A DNA stretch of 64,000 nucleotides from an uncultured Lachnospiraceae bacterium (GCA_947632515.1 CANRPO010000001.1:210007-274006); one strand, 5' to 3'. Shown: positions 36,664 to 48,329, numbered from the stretch's first letter. Notes: a model not told the origin generated them from the sequence alone. Made by a program: numbers and translations.

Positions 36664-38943
36664 ATGACGGCAGACAAGATCAAAGAACTGGTAGCCCAGA
36701 TGACGCTGGAGGAGAAGGCGGCGATGTGTTCGGGCGCGGATTTCTGGCACACGGAGGCGGTGGAACGACTGGGGATTCCGGCGAGCATGGTGTCGGACGG
36801 CCCTCACGGCCTGCGCAAGCAGGAGCAGGAGGGAGATCATCTCGGCGTGAACGACAGCATTAAGGCGGTCTGTTTCCCGGCGGGCTGCGGCACGGCGGCG
36901 TCCTTTAACAGAGAACTGATCAGAGAGATGGGCGAGACGCTCGGCAACGAGTGTCAGGCGGAGGGCGTCAGCGTGATCCTCGGCCCCGCCGTCAATATCA
37001 AGCGTTCTCCGCTTTGCGGGCGCAACTTTGAATACTACTCGGAGGATCCGTTCTTAGCTGGTGAGATGGCGGGCGCGCTGATCCACGGCGTACAGAGTAA
37101 GCATGTGGGCACGAGCATCAAGCACTTCCTCGCCAACAATCAGGAGACGAGAAGAATGTCCTGCGATTCCCGCGTGGACGAGAGGACGCTGCACGAGATC
37201 TATCTGGCCGCGTTCGAGGGCCCGGTGAAGAAGGAGAAACCTTGGACGGTGATGTGCTCCTACAACAAGATCAACGGCACTTATGCCGCGCAGAATCATC
37301 AGTATCTGACGGAGACGCTGCGGGATCAGTGGGGATTCGACGGCTATGTGATGAGCGACTGGGGCGCGGTCAACAGCCGCGTGGAGGATCTGAAGGCCGG
37401 ACTTGATCTGGAGATGCCCGGTTCCTTCGGCGCCAACGACAAGATGATCGAGGGCGCCGTGCTCAGCGGCGAGCTGGAGGAGAGCGTTCTGGACACGGCG
37501 GTGGAGCGCATTCTGAACATCGTGTTCCGCTACGAGGAGAACCGCGACAGGGCGGCGGTGTTCGACAGGGATAAGGATCATGAGACGGCGCGCAGAGTGG
37601 CCGAGGAGACGATCGTGCTGCTGAAGAACGACGGCGTACTGCCGCTTTCGGAGAAACAGAAGGTGGCCTTCATCGGCAAGTACGCGAAGACGCCCCGCTA
37701 TCAGGGCGGCGGCAGCTCCCATATCAACAGCCACAAAGTCACGTCCGCTCTGGAGGCCGCGTCGGGGGGTTATGATATTGTCTACGCGCAGGGTTTCGAC
37801 GACGCCGAGGACAGGACGGACGAGAAACTGCTGGCGGAGGCGGTCGAGGCGGCGCGGAATGCGGAAGTGGCAGTGATCTTCGCGGGTCTGCCGGACAAAT
37901 TCGAGTCCGAGGGTTACGACAGGAAACACATGTCCATGCCGGACTGTCAGAATGAGCTGATCGAAAAGGTGGCGGCCGTACAGCCCAATACGATAGTCGT
38001 CCTGCACAACGGCTCTCCTGTGGAGATGCCCTGGATCGGTCAGGTCAAAGGCGTCGTGGAGGCGTATCTGGGCGGTCAGGCGGTAGGCGGCGCGGTGTGC
38101 GACATCCTGTTCGGCAAGGTGAACCCCAGCGCGAAACTGCCCGAGACGTTCCCGCTAAAATTGGAAGATAACCCGTCCTATCTGTCCTACATCGGCGAGG
38201 GCGATATGGTGGAGTACCGCGAGGGCATCTTCGTGGGCTACCGCTACTATGACAAGAAAAAGATGGACGTCCTGTTCCCCTTCGGCTACGGGCTGTCCTA
38301 TACGACCTTCGATTACTCTAATCTGAGGCTCGATAAAGATAAGATGAAAGATACGGACACGCTGCGGGTGACGGTGGATGTGACGAATACGGGAGGCATG
38401 GCGGGCAAGGAGATCGTGCAGCTCTATGTGGCCGACAGGGAGAGCACGGTGATCCGTCCCGTGAAGGAGCTGCGCGATTTCGCCAAGGTGGAGCTGCAGC
38501 CCGGCGAGACGAAGACGGTGACATTTACACTGGACAAGAGGGCTTTTGCCTACTACAGCGTCAGGATCCACGACTGGCATGTGGAGACGGGCGAATTCGA
38601 CATTCTGATCGGCAGATCGTCCCGCGATATTGTACTGTCAAAGACGGTGACGGTGGAGTCCACGGTCAGACTGCCCTTCGTGTATACCACGGACACCACG
38701 CTGGGGGATGTGAAGAAAGATCCCAAGGCGTGGGCGATCGTAGAAGATCTGATGAAGGGCGGCATGTTTGGGGAGGCGCCCGAACAGCAGGAGAGCGACG
38801 CGGCCAAGGAGGCCATGTCGCAGGAGATGGCGGACTCCATGACGGAGTACATGCCGCTGCGCGGCCCCATCAGTTTCGGAGGCCATATCACGATGGCGGA
38901 CGTGCAGGCGCTGGTGGATAAGCTGAACGCGTTGGAAGAGTGA
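36664..38943 (+). CDS. glycoside hydrolase family 3 (beta-glucosidase type)
   Basis: A 759-residue cytoplasmic GH3 enzyme removing non-reducing glucose or similar residues from oligosaccharides. The N-terminal TIM-barrel domain has GPAVNIKRSPLCGRNFEYYS and KHFLANNQETRR, with the catalytic nucleophile Asp232 in YVMSDWGAV. The second domain follows (LLKNDGVLPLSEKQKVAFIG; GLPDKFESEGYDR), then a fibronectin-III-like C-terminus (VTNTGGMAGKEIVQLYV). An extra roughly 100-residue tail carries a helical SMTEYMPLRG segment. There is no signal peptide. AGGAGG lies upstream of the ATG. Confidence 0.92.
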   Translation: MTADKIKELVAQMTLEEKAAMCSGADFWHTEAVERLGIPASMVSDGPHGLRKQEQEGDHLGVNDSIKAVCFPAGCGTAASFNRELIREMGETLGNECQAEGVSVILGPAVNIKRSPLCGRNFEYYSEDPFLAGEMAGALIHGVQSKHVGTSIKHFLANNQETRRMSCDSRVDERTLHEIYLAAFEGPVKKEKPWTVMCSYNKINGTYAAQNHQYLTETLRDQWGFDGYVMSDWGAVNSRVEDLKAGLDLEMPGSFGANDKMIEGAVLSGELEESVLDTAVERILNIVFRYEENRDRAAVFDRDKDHETARRVAEETIVLLKNDGVLPLSEKQKVAFIGKYAKTPRYQGGGSSHINSHKVTSALEAASGGYDIVYAQGFDDAEDRTDEKLLAEAVEAARNAEVAVIFAGLPDKFESEGYDRKHMSMPDCQNELIEKVAAVQPNTIVVLHNGSPVEMPWIGQVKGVVEAYLGGQAVGGAVCDILFGKVNPSAKLPETFPLKLEDNPSYLSYIGEGDMVEYREGIFVGYRYYDKKKMDVLFPFGYGLSYTTFDYSNLRLDKDKMKDTDTLRVTVDVTNTGGMAGKEIVQLYVADRESTVIRPVKELRDFAKVELQPGETKTVTFTLDKRAFAYYSVRIHDWHVETGEFDILIGRSSRDIVLSKTVTVESTVRLPFVYTTDTTLGDVKKDPKAWAIVEDLMKGGMFGEAPEQQESDAAKEAMSQEMADSMTEYMPLRGPISFGGHITMADVQALVDKLNALEE

Positions 38944-38953
38944 GGGTGGAGAA

Positions 38954-39202
38954 AAACCATATGAAAAGAAAACATTTAGCGTACCGTTATCACATGCGGA
39001 AAGCGGCGGCGGCTGCTGGGGACGCTATCTGCCGGACACGGAGGTGGAGCTTACGCCGGACTGGCAGAGCTATGCCTATGATTTCAAGATGAAAGACCGG
39101 GACGACAACAACGGCCGCCTGGAGTTCAATCTGGGCGGGACGGACGCTGCGGACACGGTCTGTATCCGCAATGTGCGCATCGAGAAGATCGAGGCGGAAT
39201 AG
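38954..39202 (+). pseudogene. orphan C-terminus of a carbohydrate-binding module protein
   Basis: Directly after the GH3 stop, the +1 frame reads TFSVPLSHAESGGGCWGRYL, DTEVELTPDWQSYAYDF and NNGRLEFNLGG, ending IRNVRIEKIEAE at a TAG (39200-39202). This is the typical last part of a CBM4/9-like jelly-roll module attached to secreted glycanases. No start codon or upstream enzyme remains. It is host-like in GC content. It is best explained as the 3' end left after deletion of a larger glycanase gene. Confidence 0.65.
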
Positions 39203-39217
39203 AGAAAACGATCAAAA

Positions 39218-39255
39218 AAAGCTGCATGTCCGCGGATGACGCGGCATGCAGCTTT
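39218..39255. terminator. bidirectional intrinsic terminator
   Basis: AAAGCTGCATG at 39218-39228 pairs with CATGCAGCTTT at 39245-39255, and the inner CCGCG/CGCGG extends the stem. A-run on the left and T-rich flank on the right allow function for both the GH3 side and the convergent pyrG. Confidence 0.85.
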
Positions 39256-39278
39256 CTGTGTGCCCCGGGCGGGGCGTG

Positions 39279-40886
<1,608 letters not shown>

Positions 40887-40910
40887 GCTAATCTCCATAC
40901 CTTTCCGCAA

Positions 40911-40949
40911 CGAAAAATAACTGCGCAATACTTTGTGTCATGCAGTTAT
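40911..40949 (-). promoter_or_regulatory. candidate attenuator hairpin in the pyrG leader
   Basis: On the minus strand ATAACTGC (40942-40949) pairs with GCAGTTAT (40917-40924), followed by TTTTT, an intrinsic terminator between the likely promoter (TATAAT near 40972) and the pyrG start. Many Gram-positive pyrG genes use CTP-sensitive attenuation at this position. The initial G run typical of that mechanism is not evident here. Confidence 0.5.
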
Positions 40950-41202
40950 GCTCAAAACAATATATGGTTTATTATACAATGGGAACGGAGGAAAAATCTA
41001 CTGCTATCGTTAAAAAATGTAAAAAACTTTAGAATTCTTTAATACTTGTGTTCTGAAATTCATAATTCCCTTATTGATTTATGATTTTTCCTTATATATA
41101 CTAGACATAGTTGGCACAATGGGAAGAGAAGAGGCTTTTATATTGGCATGGCGCAAAGGCCGCCATGCCGAAATGAAAATAGAGGGAAAGAGAGGACGCC
41201 GT

Positions 41203-43428
41203 ATGGCTGACAATTATAATCCTTATGAGAATGGCCCCGGCCGGGGGCCGGGAGGTCCGGGAGGCCCGAACAACAATCAGAACCGCGGTCCGGGAGGCCC
41301 GAACGGAAACGGCAACGATCCGCGCAGACAGAGCCTGATTATGCTCGTGATCGCCGCGCTTGTGACGCTGCTGTGCATCAGCATGTTCATGCGCATGTTC
41401 ACCGGGGCGAGCAATCAGGAGATCACCTACAACGCCTTTATCGATATGGTGGAAAATGACCGGATCGAGAGCGTTACTGTAGAATCCGACAGGATCGTTA
41501 TCTATCCGAAGGAACAGCAGGCGACATCGCCGTTCGCGTTCGCGTACGGCTACGGCCTTGGGACGATGACTTACTATACAGGCAAGATGGAGGATGACGA
41601 TACCCTGACCAAACGCCTGCTGGAACATGATATTGATCTAAACAAGCAGACCTCGGATAGCTCCAGCGTCATCATGACGGTGCTGCTCTACTATATTCTG
41701 CCGATCCTGTTGATGTGGGGACTGTTGAGTCTTCTGTTCCGCCGTATGGGCGGCAAGGGCGGCCCGATGGGCGTCGGCAAGAGCACCGCGAAAGCCTATG
41801 TGCAGAAGGAGACGGGGATCACCTTTCAGGACGTGGCCGGAGAGGACGAGGCGAAAGAGTCGTTGGTGGAAGTCGTGGACTTTTTGCACAATCCCGGCAA
41901 GTACGCGAAGATCGGCGCCAGACTGCCCAAGGGCGCGCTGTTGGTGGGCCCGCCCGGAACGGGTAAGACGCTGCTGGCCAAGGCGGTGGCAGGCGAGGCG
42001 CATGTGCCGTTCTTCTCGCTCTCCGGCTCGGATTTTATCGAGCTGTATGTGGGCGTGGGCGCCTCCCGTGTGCGCGATCTGTTCAGGGAGGCGGAGAAGA
42101 ATGCGCCCTGTATCGTGTTCATAGACGAGATCGACGCCATCGGCAGGAGCAGGGACTCCAAATACGGCGGCGGCAATGAGGAGCGGGAGCAGACGCTGAA
42201 CCAGCTTTTGTCCGAGATGGACGGTTTCGACGGCAGGAAGGGCATCATCATTCTGGCGGCCACCAACCGCCCGGAGATTTTGGACAAGGCGTTGCTGCGT
42301 CCGGGCCGTTTTGACAGAAGGATCATCGTGGATAAGCCTGACCTGAAAGGGCGTGTGGAGATCCTGAAGGTGCACTCCAAGGACGTGCGCATGGACGAGA
42401 CGGTGGATCTCAACGAGATCGCGCTGGCCACTTCCGGCGCGGTGGGTTCCGACCTCGCCAACATGATCAACGAGGCGGCGATCAACGCGGTCAAGACGGG
42501 TAGGGAGTATGTGAGCCAGAAGGATCTGTTCGACGCAGTGGAGCAGGTGCTTGTGGGCAAGGAAAAGAAGGACCGCATCATGAGCAAGGAGGAGCGCAAG
42601 ATTGTCTCCTATCACGAGGTGGGGCACGCGCTGATCAGCGCTCTGCAGAAAAATTCTGAGCCGGTGCAGAAGATCACGATCGTGCCGCGAACGATGGGCG
42701 CGCTGGGGTATGTCATGCAGGTGCCGGAGGAAGAGAAATATCTGGATACCGAGTCGGAGCTGCGCGACAGACTGGTGGGTCTGCTGGGCGGACGCGCTGC
42801 GGAGGAGATCGTCTTTGACACCGTCACCACGGGCGCGGCCAACGATATAGAGCAGGCGACCAGCATCGCGCGCAATATGATCACCCGTTTCGGCATGAGC
42901 AAGAAGTTCGGGCTTATGGGTCTCGCCACGGTGGAGAGCCAGTATCTGGAGGGAAGGGCGTCCCTGACCTGCTCTGACGTGACCGCGGCGGACATCGACA
43001 CGGAAGTGATGAAGATGCTGCGCGAAAGCTATAAGCAGGCGAAGAAACTGCTGAAAGAAAACCGCGAGATCATGGATAAGCTGGCGGCGTATCTGATCGA
43101 GAAGGAGACCATCACAGGCAAGGAATTCATGAAGATCTTCCGCAAAGAGAAGGGAATCCCGGAGCCGGAGGAGAAGGAGGAGAAGGGCGCGCAGCCGCAG
43201 TCTGCGGAGACTCCCAGGACGGAGGAACCCGTGGTACAGCCTCAGCAGCCGATACCGCCTATGCCTCAGCCGCAGTCTGCACCGCAGCCTCAGCCCATGC
43301 CGAATCCGCAGTGGGGACAGCCGCCTGTGCCGCCGCAACAGCAACAACAGCCTCAGCAGCCTGTAGCGCCGCAACAGCAACAGCAGCCTCAGCCGCCGAT
43401 ACCGCCCCAACAGCAACAGCAGCAATAG
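41203..43428 (+). CDS. ftsH: ATP-dependent zinc metalloprotease FtsH with Pro/Gln-rich tail
   Basis: A 741-residue membrane AAA+ protease degrading membrane and regulatory proteins. A Gly/Pro/Asn-rich cytosolic N-terminus (about 1-40) is followed by helix 1 (SLIMLVIAALVTLLCISMFM), the external domain and helix 2 (VLLYYILPILLMWGLLSLLF). The AAA module has Walker A GPPGTGKT (249-256), Walker B CIVFIDEIDAIG and the arginine-finger region. The protease site is His471-E-V-G-His475. Residues from about 664 form an unusual tail of PQ repeats with poly-Gln. The start at 41203 is the last Met before the Gly/Pro region; two upstream Mets are in frame. Confidence 0.93.
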   Translation: MADNYNPYENGPGRGPGGPGGPNNNQNRGPGGPNGNGNDPRRQSLIMLVIAALVTLLCISMFMRMFTGASNQEITYNAFIDMVENDRIESVTVESDRIVIYPKEQQATSPFAFAYGYGLGTMTYYTGKMEDDDTLTKRLLEHDIDLNKQTSDSSSVIMTVLLYYILPILLMWGLLSLLFRRMGGKGGPMGVGKSTAKAYVQKETGITFQDVAGEDEAKESLVEVVDFLHNPGKYAKIGARLPKGALLVGPPGTGKTLLAKAVAGEAHVPFFSLSGSDFIELYVGVGASRVRDLFREAEKNAPCIVFIDEIDAIGRSRDSKYGGGNEEREQTLNQLLSEMDGFDGRKGIIILAATNRPEILDKALLRPGRFDRRIIVDKPDLKGRVEILKVHSKDVRMDETVDLNEIALATSGAVGSDLANMINEAAINAVKTGREYVSQKDLFDAVEQVLVGKEKKDRIMSKEERKIVSYHEVGHALISALQKNSEPVQKITIVPRTMGALGYVMQVPEEEKYLDTESELRDRLVGLLGGRAAEEIVFDTVTTGAANDIEQATSIARNMITRFGMSKKFGLMGLATVESQYLEGRASLTCSDVTAADIDTEVMKMLRESYKQAKKLLKENREIMDKLAAYLIEKETITGKEFMKIFRKEKGIPEPEEKEEKGAQPQSAETPRTEEPVVQPQQPIPPMPQPQSAPQPQPMPNPQWGQPPVPPQQQQQPQQPVAPQQQQQPQPPIPPQQQQQQ

Positions 43429-43444
43429 CAATTAGGAAATCATC

Positions 43445-45319
43445 ATGTTTGATTTTGAAGAAGAATTGAAAAAACTGCCCAATGCGCCCGGCGTCTATCT
43501 CATGCATGACGCCGCGGACACCATCATCTATGTGGGCAAGGCGGTCAATCTGCACAACCGCGTCCGCTCCTACTTCCGCAAGATTGTGGGGAGAGGGCCG
43601 CAGATCGACAAGATGGTGCGGCAGATCGCACGGTTCGAGTATATTGTGACGGACTCCGAGCTGGAGGCGCTGGTGCTGGAGAACAACCTGATCAAAGAGT
43701 ACAGCCCGAAGTACAACACCATGCTCAAGGACGACAAGACCTATCCTTACATTAAGGTGACGATGGGGGAAGAATATCCGCGGATCCTTTTTTCCAGAGA
43801 GATGAAGAAGGACCGCTCCAAATATTTCGGGCCTTATACCAGCGCGGCGGCGGTCAAGGACACGATCGATCTGATGAACAAGCTCTATCAGCTCAGGACA
43901 TGCAACCGAAGACTGCCCCGCGACATCGGTTTAGAGCGCCCCTGTCTGAATTATCATATCAAGCAGTGCGCGGCTCCGTGTCAGGACTATATCAGCAAAG
44001 AAGAGTATCGGGCGCGGGTAGAGCAGGCGCTGGATTTCCTGAACGGCAACTACAGACCGATCTTAAGGGATCTGGAAGAGAAAATGACGCAGGCCTCCGA
44101 CAATATGGAGTTTGAAGAGGCGATCCGCTACCGCGACTTGTACAACAGCGTGAAGAGCGTGGCACAGAAACAGAAGATCACGGACAGCGACGGCGAGGAC
44201 AAGGACATTCTGGCCTTGGCGAAGGACGAGACGGACGCAGTGGTGCAGGTTTTCTTTGTGCGGGACGGCAAACTGATCGGCAGAGAGCATTTCTATATGA
44301 CCCATACACAGGGTTTTGACGCGTCGCAGATCCTTCTGGATTTCGTGAAACAGTTCTATGCGGGGACGCCCTTTATTCCGAGAGAAATCATGCTGCAGGA
44401 GGAGATCGCGGACACAGAGATTCTGGAAAAGTGGCTCGGCGTCCGCAAGGGCGGCAGGGTCTATATCCGCGTGCCGAAAAAGGGCACGAAGGAGAAACTG
44501 GTGGAACTGGCCGCTCAGAACGCGCAGCTCGTGTTGAGTCAGGACAAAGAGCGCATCAAGCGCGAGGAGGGCCGGACCATCGGCGCGGTGAAGGAGATCG
44601 CCGCGCTCCTCGATCTGGAGCATATCAGCCGCATGGAGGCATACGACATCTCGAATATCAGCGGATTCGCCAATGTGGGTTCCATGGTCGTCTTTGAAAA
44701 AGGCAAGGCGAAACGCAGCGATTACCGCAAATTCCGCATTCAGTCCGTGTCCGGGCCGGACGATTACGCGTGCATGAAGGAAGTGCTCACGAGGCGTTTC
44801 CTTCATGGCATGGAAGAAAAGGAAGAACTGGACCGCAAACAGATCGATCACGAGTTTGGGAGCTTTACCAAATTTCCCGATCTGCTCCTGATGGACGGCG
44901 GCAAGGGGCAGGTCAACATCGCGCTGCAGGTTCTGGAGGAGCTGCGGCTGGACATTCCCGTCTGCGGCATGGTGAAGGACGACAATCACAGGACGAGAGG
45001 ATTGTATTATCGAAATGTGGAGATTCCCATAGACACCCGCTCGGAGGGCTTTAAGCTGATCACGAGGATCCAGGACGAGGCGCACCGTTTCGCCATAGAG
45101 TACCACCGCTCCCTGCGCTCCAAGGCGCAGGTCAAGTCTGTGTTGGACGAGATACCCGGAGTTGGCCCGGCAAGACGCAAGGCGTTGATGAAACATTTCG
45201 GCTCCATCCACGAGATTCAGGAGGCGTCGGTGGAGAAATTGTGCGAAGTGCAGGAGATCCCCGAACACATCGCTGTGCAGATCCACGATTATTTCGAGGC
45301 GCAGAAACGCGGAGAGTGA
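43445..45319 (+). CDS. uvrC: excinuclease ABC subunit C
   Basis: A 624-residue nucleotide-excision-repair endonuclease making both incisions around a lesion bound by UvrAB. Domains: GIY-YIG nuclease ([20 protein letters not shown], near residues 14-31), Cys-containing [11 protein letters not shown] segment, UVR motif (about 205-240), RNase-H-like C-terminal nuclease ([33 protein letters not shown]) and a helix-hairpin-helix tail ([18 protein letters not shown]). It lies 16 bases after ftsH. Confidence 0.96.
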   Translation: MFDFEEELKKLPNAPGVYLMHDAADTIIYVGKAVNLHNRVRSYFRKIVGRGPQIDKMVRQIARFEYIVTDSELEALVLENNLIKEYSPKYNTMLKDDKTYPYIKVTMGEEYPRILFSREMKKDRSKYFGPYTSAAAVKDTIDLMNKLYQLRTCNRRLPRDIGLERPCLNYHIKQCAAPCQDYISKEEYRARVEQALDFLNGNYRPILRDLEEKMTQASDNMEFEEAIRYRDLYNSVKSVAQKQKITDSDGEDKDILALAKDETDAVVQVFFVRDGKLIGREHFYMTHTQGFDASQILLDFVKQFYAGTPFIPREIMLQEEIADTEILEKWLGVRKGGRVYIRVPKKGTKEKLVELAAQNAQLVLSQDKERIKREEGRTIGAVKEIAALLDLEHISRMEAYDISNISGFANVGSMVVFEKGKAKRSDYRKFRIQSVSGPDDYACMKEVLTRRFLHGMEEKEELDRKQIDHEFGSFTKFPDLLLMDGGKGQVNIALQVLEELRLDIPVCGMVKDDNHRTRGLYYRNVEIPIDTRSEGFKLITRIQDEAHRFAIEYHRSLRSKAQVKSVLDEIPGVGPARRKALMKHFGSIHEIQEASVEKLCEVQEIPEHIAVQIHDYFEAQKRGE

Positions 45320-45330
45320 GAGACGGCGGA

Positions 45331-45359
45331 TTGCGAACATTTTTTATATATGATAAAAT
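45331..45359 (+). promoter_or_regulatory. hprK promoter
   Basis: TTGCGA (45331-45336), a 17-base spacer and TAAAAT (45354-45359). The leader beyond it contains the inverted repeat CATGGC-GAG-GCCATG (45379-45393) and resembles the fba leader. Confidence 0.65.
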
Positions 45360-45421
45360 GTACGCGAAAGTAATCAGACATGGCGAGGCCATGGCACATC
45401 TATTATGATAAGGAGAGGGAT

Positions 45422-46363
45422 ATGGCGAGCATCAGTTTATCAAAAGTTATCGACAAGTTCAAATTGGAAAATCTTACGCCGGAGATCGATATTTCAAAGA
45501 TCAAAGTAACGCAGCCGGACATCAACAGGCCCGCACTGCAGATCGCGGGTTACTTCGAACATTTTGAGACGACCCGTTTACAGATCGTGGGTTTTGTAGA
45601 GTACTCTTATATGAACAAACTGGAGCGCGAGACGCAGGTAGAGATCTTTGAGAAACTGCTCAACAATCCGATTCCGGGCATCGTATTCTGCCGGGAATTG
45701 CAGCCGAACGATCTGTTCCGCGAGATCGCGGTCAAGTATGGCGTTCCGCTGCTGATGAGCAGACAGGCCACCTCCACCTGTATGGCGGAGATCATCAGAT
45801 GGCTGAATGTGCAGCTCGCCCCTTGTATCTCGGTGCACGGCGTTCTCGTGGATGTGTACGGCGAAGGCGTATTGATCACGGGCGAGAGCGGCATCGGTAA
45901 ATCGGAGGCGGCGCTTGAGCTGATCAAGAGGGGACACCGTCTTGTCACAGATGATGTGGTGGAGCTCAGGCGTGTCAGCGAGGATACGCTGGTCGGTTCC
46001 GCGCCGGACATCACGAGACACTTTATCGAGCTGCGCGGCATCGGCATCATCGATGTGAAAGCGCTCTACGGCGCGTCCAGCGTCAAGGATACGCAGTCTG
46101 TGGACCTAGTCATCAAGCTGGAGGACTGGGATAAAGACAAGGAATATGACCGTCTGGGACTGGAGGAGGAGTACACCGAGTACCTTGGCAACAAGCTGGT
46201 GTGTCACAATATCCCCATCCGGCCGGGACGAAACCTCGCAATTATCTGCGAGGCGGCGGCGGTCAACCACCGTCAGAAGAAGATGGGTTACAATGCCGCG
46301 CAGGAGCTGTATAAGCGTGTGCAGGCGTCTCTGGCGGCAGGCCGTAACGACGATGATGAGTAA
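45422..46363 (+). CDS. hprK: HPr kinase/phosphorylase
   Basis: A 313-residue bifunctional enzyme that phosphorylates Ser46 of HPr and Crh when fructose-1,6-bisphosphate and ATP are high, and removes the phosphate when Pi is high; this is the sensor of carbon catabolite repression. It shows the Walker A GESGIGKS (154-161), the preceding catalytic His region (CISVHGVLVDVYG) and the signature LRGIGIIDVKALYGASSVKD. The start at 45422 follows AAGGAGAGGG. It heads a unit of glk, murB, rapZ, whiA and crh-like. Confidence 0.95.
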   Translation: MASISLSKVIDKFKLENLTPEIDISKIKVTQPDINRPALQIAGYFEHFETTRLQIVGFVEYSYMNKLERETQVEIFEKLLNNPIPGIVFCRELQPNDLFREIAVKYGVPLLMSRQATSTCMAEIIRWLNVQLAPCISVHGVLVDVYGEGVLITGESGIGKSEAALELIKRGHRLVTDDVVELRRVSEDTLVGSAPDITRHFIELRGIGIIDVKALYGASSVKDTQSVDLVIKLEDWDKDKEYDRLGLEEEYTEYLGNKLVCHNIPIRPGRNLAIICEAAAVNHRQKKMGYNAAQELYKRVQASLAAGRNDDDE

Positions 46364-46382
46364 AGAACAGGGGGAATCAGAG

Positions 46383-47321
46383 ATGGCGGACTATGTATTT
46401 GGAGTGGATATTGGCGGTACGACCGTGAAACTGGGGCTTTTTGATAATCTGGGGAACGTGCTGGACAAATGGGAGATCCCTACGAGGACAGAGAATGGCG
46501 GAGTAAACATCCTGCCGGACATTGCCGCCAGCGTGCGCGACAAGATGGCGGAAAAGGCGATCCACAGGGATGACGTGGCGGGCGTCGGCGTGGGCGCGCC
46601 CGGCCCGGTGGACGGCGACGGAGTCATACACAAGGCGGTCAATCTCGGCTGGGGCGAGATGAACCTGAAAAAAGAACTCAGCGCGCTCTTGGACGGCATG
46701 AGAGTGGAAGGCGGCAACGATGCGAATGTGGCGGCGCTCGGCGAGATGTGGAAGGGCGGCGGCCAGGGGTATCGGAATCTGGTGGCGGTCACGCTGGGCA
46801 CAGGCGTGGGCGGCGGCATTATTATTAACGGCAGGATCATGACGGGCGCCACAGGCTCCGGCGGTGAGATCGGTCACATCCACGTGGAGGATCACGAGAG
46901 CGAGGCCTGCGGCTGCGGCAATTACGGCTGTCTGGAGGAGTATGCGTCCGCTACGGGCATCACGAGACTGGCCAACAGGAAACTGCAGGCGAGCGATAAA
47001 GACAGCGTTCTGCGGCAGGGGGAAGTGTCCGCCAAGACCGTGTTCGACGCGGTGAAGGCGGGGGACGCGCTCGCCGTGGAGATCGCGGAGCAGTTCGGCG
47101 AATATCTCGGCAAAGGACTCGCCGTGATCGCGGGCGTGGTGAATCCTGAAATTTTTGTGATCGGCGGCGGCGTGTCGAAGGCGGGAGAAATCCTGTTTGA
47201 GTATATCCGTCCAGCCTTTGACAAAACGGTATTTCACGGCTGTAAGGATACGAAATTTGCGCTGGCAACACTCGGCAACGACGCGGGCATCTATGGCGCG
47301 GCGAAGATGGTGTTGGATTAG
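46383..47321 (+). CDS. glk: ROK-family glucokinase
   Basis: A 312-residue ROK sugar kinase phosphorylating glucose with ATP: phosphate loop DIGGTTVKLG (8-17), GAPGPVDGDG, catalytic Asp in GGNDANVAALGE, LGTGVGGGIIING, and the zinc-binding CGCGNYGCLEEYAS. The start at 46383 follows AGGGGGAATC, 19 bases after hprK. The upstream in-frame ATG at 46353 would overlap hprK. Confidence 0.92.
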   Translation: MADYVFGVDIGGTTVKLGLFDNLGNVLDKWEIPTRTENGGVNILPDIAASVRDKMAEKAIHRDDVAGVGVGAPGPVDGDGVIHKAVNLGWGEMNLKKELSALLDGMRVEGGNDANVAALGEMWKGGGQGYRNLVAVTLGTGVGGGIIINGRIMTGATGSGGEIGHIHVEDHESEACGCGNYGCLEEYASATGITRLANRKLQASDKDSVLRQGEVSAKTVFDAVKAGDALAVEIAEQFGEYLGKGLAVIAGVVNPEIFVIGGGVSKAGEILFEYIRPAFDKTVFHGCKDTKFALATLGNDAGIYGAAKMVLD

Positions 47322-47405
47322 GCAGGAACCATCATACATAATTTACGGCGTAACAGTATATGATGAATAGTAAGCAGAAAATCTGTGAAACGGACGGTAT
47401 AGAAT

Positions 47406-48317
47406 TTGAGCGCATCCATGTATGATTATGTAAAAACGGTGATCCCCGAGGAGCGGATATTGTTCCGCAGGCAGATGAAAGACTACACGACATTCCGTGT
47501 GGGCGGCGAGGCGGATTGTATCATTCTGGTACAGCGGGAAGAGGAGCTGGCGAAACTGGTCTCTTATCTGAATCAGATCGAGGAGGCGTATTTTATTCTC
47601 GGCAACGGCAGTAATCTTCTCGTGGGAGACAAGGGCTATCGGGGCGTCATACTGAAGTTTGACGGACCGATGGAGCAGATCACGGTGGACGGCACGCAGA
47701 TCACGGCGAAGGCGGGCGCGCTGCTTGCGCAGGTGGCTGTGGCCGCGAGAGAACACAGTTTGACCGGACTGGAATTTGCGGCGGGGATCCCGGGCAGCAT
47801 CGGCGGCGGCGTTGTGATGAATGCCGGCGCGTATGAGGGCGAGATGAAACAGGTGGTGGAGGCGGTGCGCGTGATGGACCGTGAGGGGCAGATTACCACG
47901 CTGGACAATGATACCATGGAATTTGGCTACCGCACCAGCATTATCAAAAACAGGGCGTTCATTGTCCTGGAGGTGACGCTGCGCCTTAAGGAGGGCGACC
48001 GCGGACAGATCGGCGCTAAGATGGAAGAGCTGGCGGCGCTGCGCAGGAGCAGGCAGCCGCTTGAATATCCCAGCGCAGGGAGCACCTTCAAGCGTCCCGA
48101 CGGGTACTATGCGGGCAAGCTGATCATGGACGCGGGGATGCGCGGCTATCGCATCGGCGGCGCGCAGGTGGCCGACAAGCACTGCGGATTTATTATCAAT
48201 ACCGGAAAAGCTACGGCAGCGGACATCAGAGAAGTGATAGAGGAAGTACAGGAGCGGGTCAAGGAGAGATTTCATGTTTCCCTTGAGCCGGAAGTGGTTT
48301 TTCTGGGTGACTTTTAG
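47406..48317 (+). CDS. murB: UDP-N-acetylenolpyruvoylglucosamine reductase
   Basis: A 303-residue FAD enzyme reducing UDP-GlcNAc-enolpyruvate to UDP-MurNAc for peptidoglycan. It shows TTFRVGGEADCII, ILGNGSNLLVGDKG, GLEFAAGIPGSIGGGVVMNAG, the active-site YRTSI and PSAGSTFKRPDG, and a final LEPEVVFLG. The start is uncertain: TTG at 47406 or ATG at 47418, neither with a good ribosome-binding site. Twelve bases separate it from rapZ. Confidence 0.93.
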   Translation: MSASMYDYVKTVIPEERILFRRQMKDYTTFRVGGEADCIILVQREEELAKLVSYLNQIEEAYFILGNGSNLLVGDKGYRGVILKFDGPMEQITVDGTQITAKAGALLAQVAVAAREHSLTGLEFAAGIPGSIGGGVVMNAGAYEGEMKQVVEAVRVMDREGQITTLDNDTMEFGYRTSIIKNRAFIVLEVTLRLKEGDRGQIGAKMEELAALRRSRQPLEYPSAGSTFKRPDGYYAGKLIMDAGMRGYRIGGAQVADKHCGFIINTGKATAADIREVIEEVQERVKERFHVSLEPEVVFLGDF

Positions 48318-48329
48318 GAGACGGACCCG

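Noticed and set aside
41638..43431. 597-codon minus-strand frame opposite ftsH
   Set aside because: The product is dominated by Leu/Arg/His runs that mirror the Gln/Pro codons of FtsH on the other strand.
45361..45421. CcpA cre box in the hprK leader
   Set aside because: The CGAAAG block does not fit the TGWAANCGNTNWCA consensus well enough.
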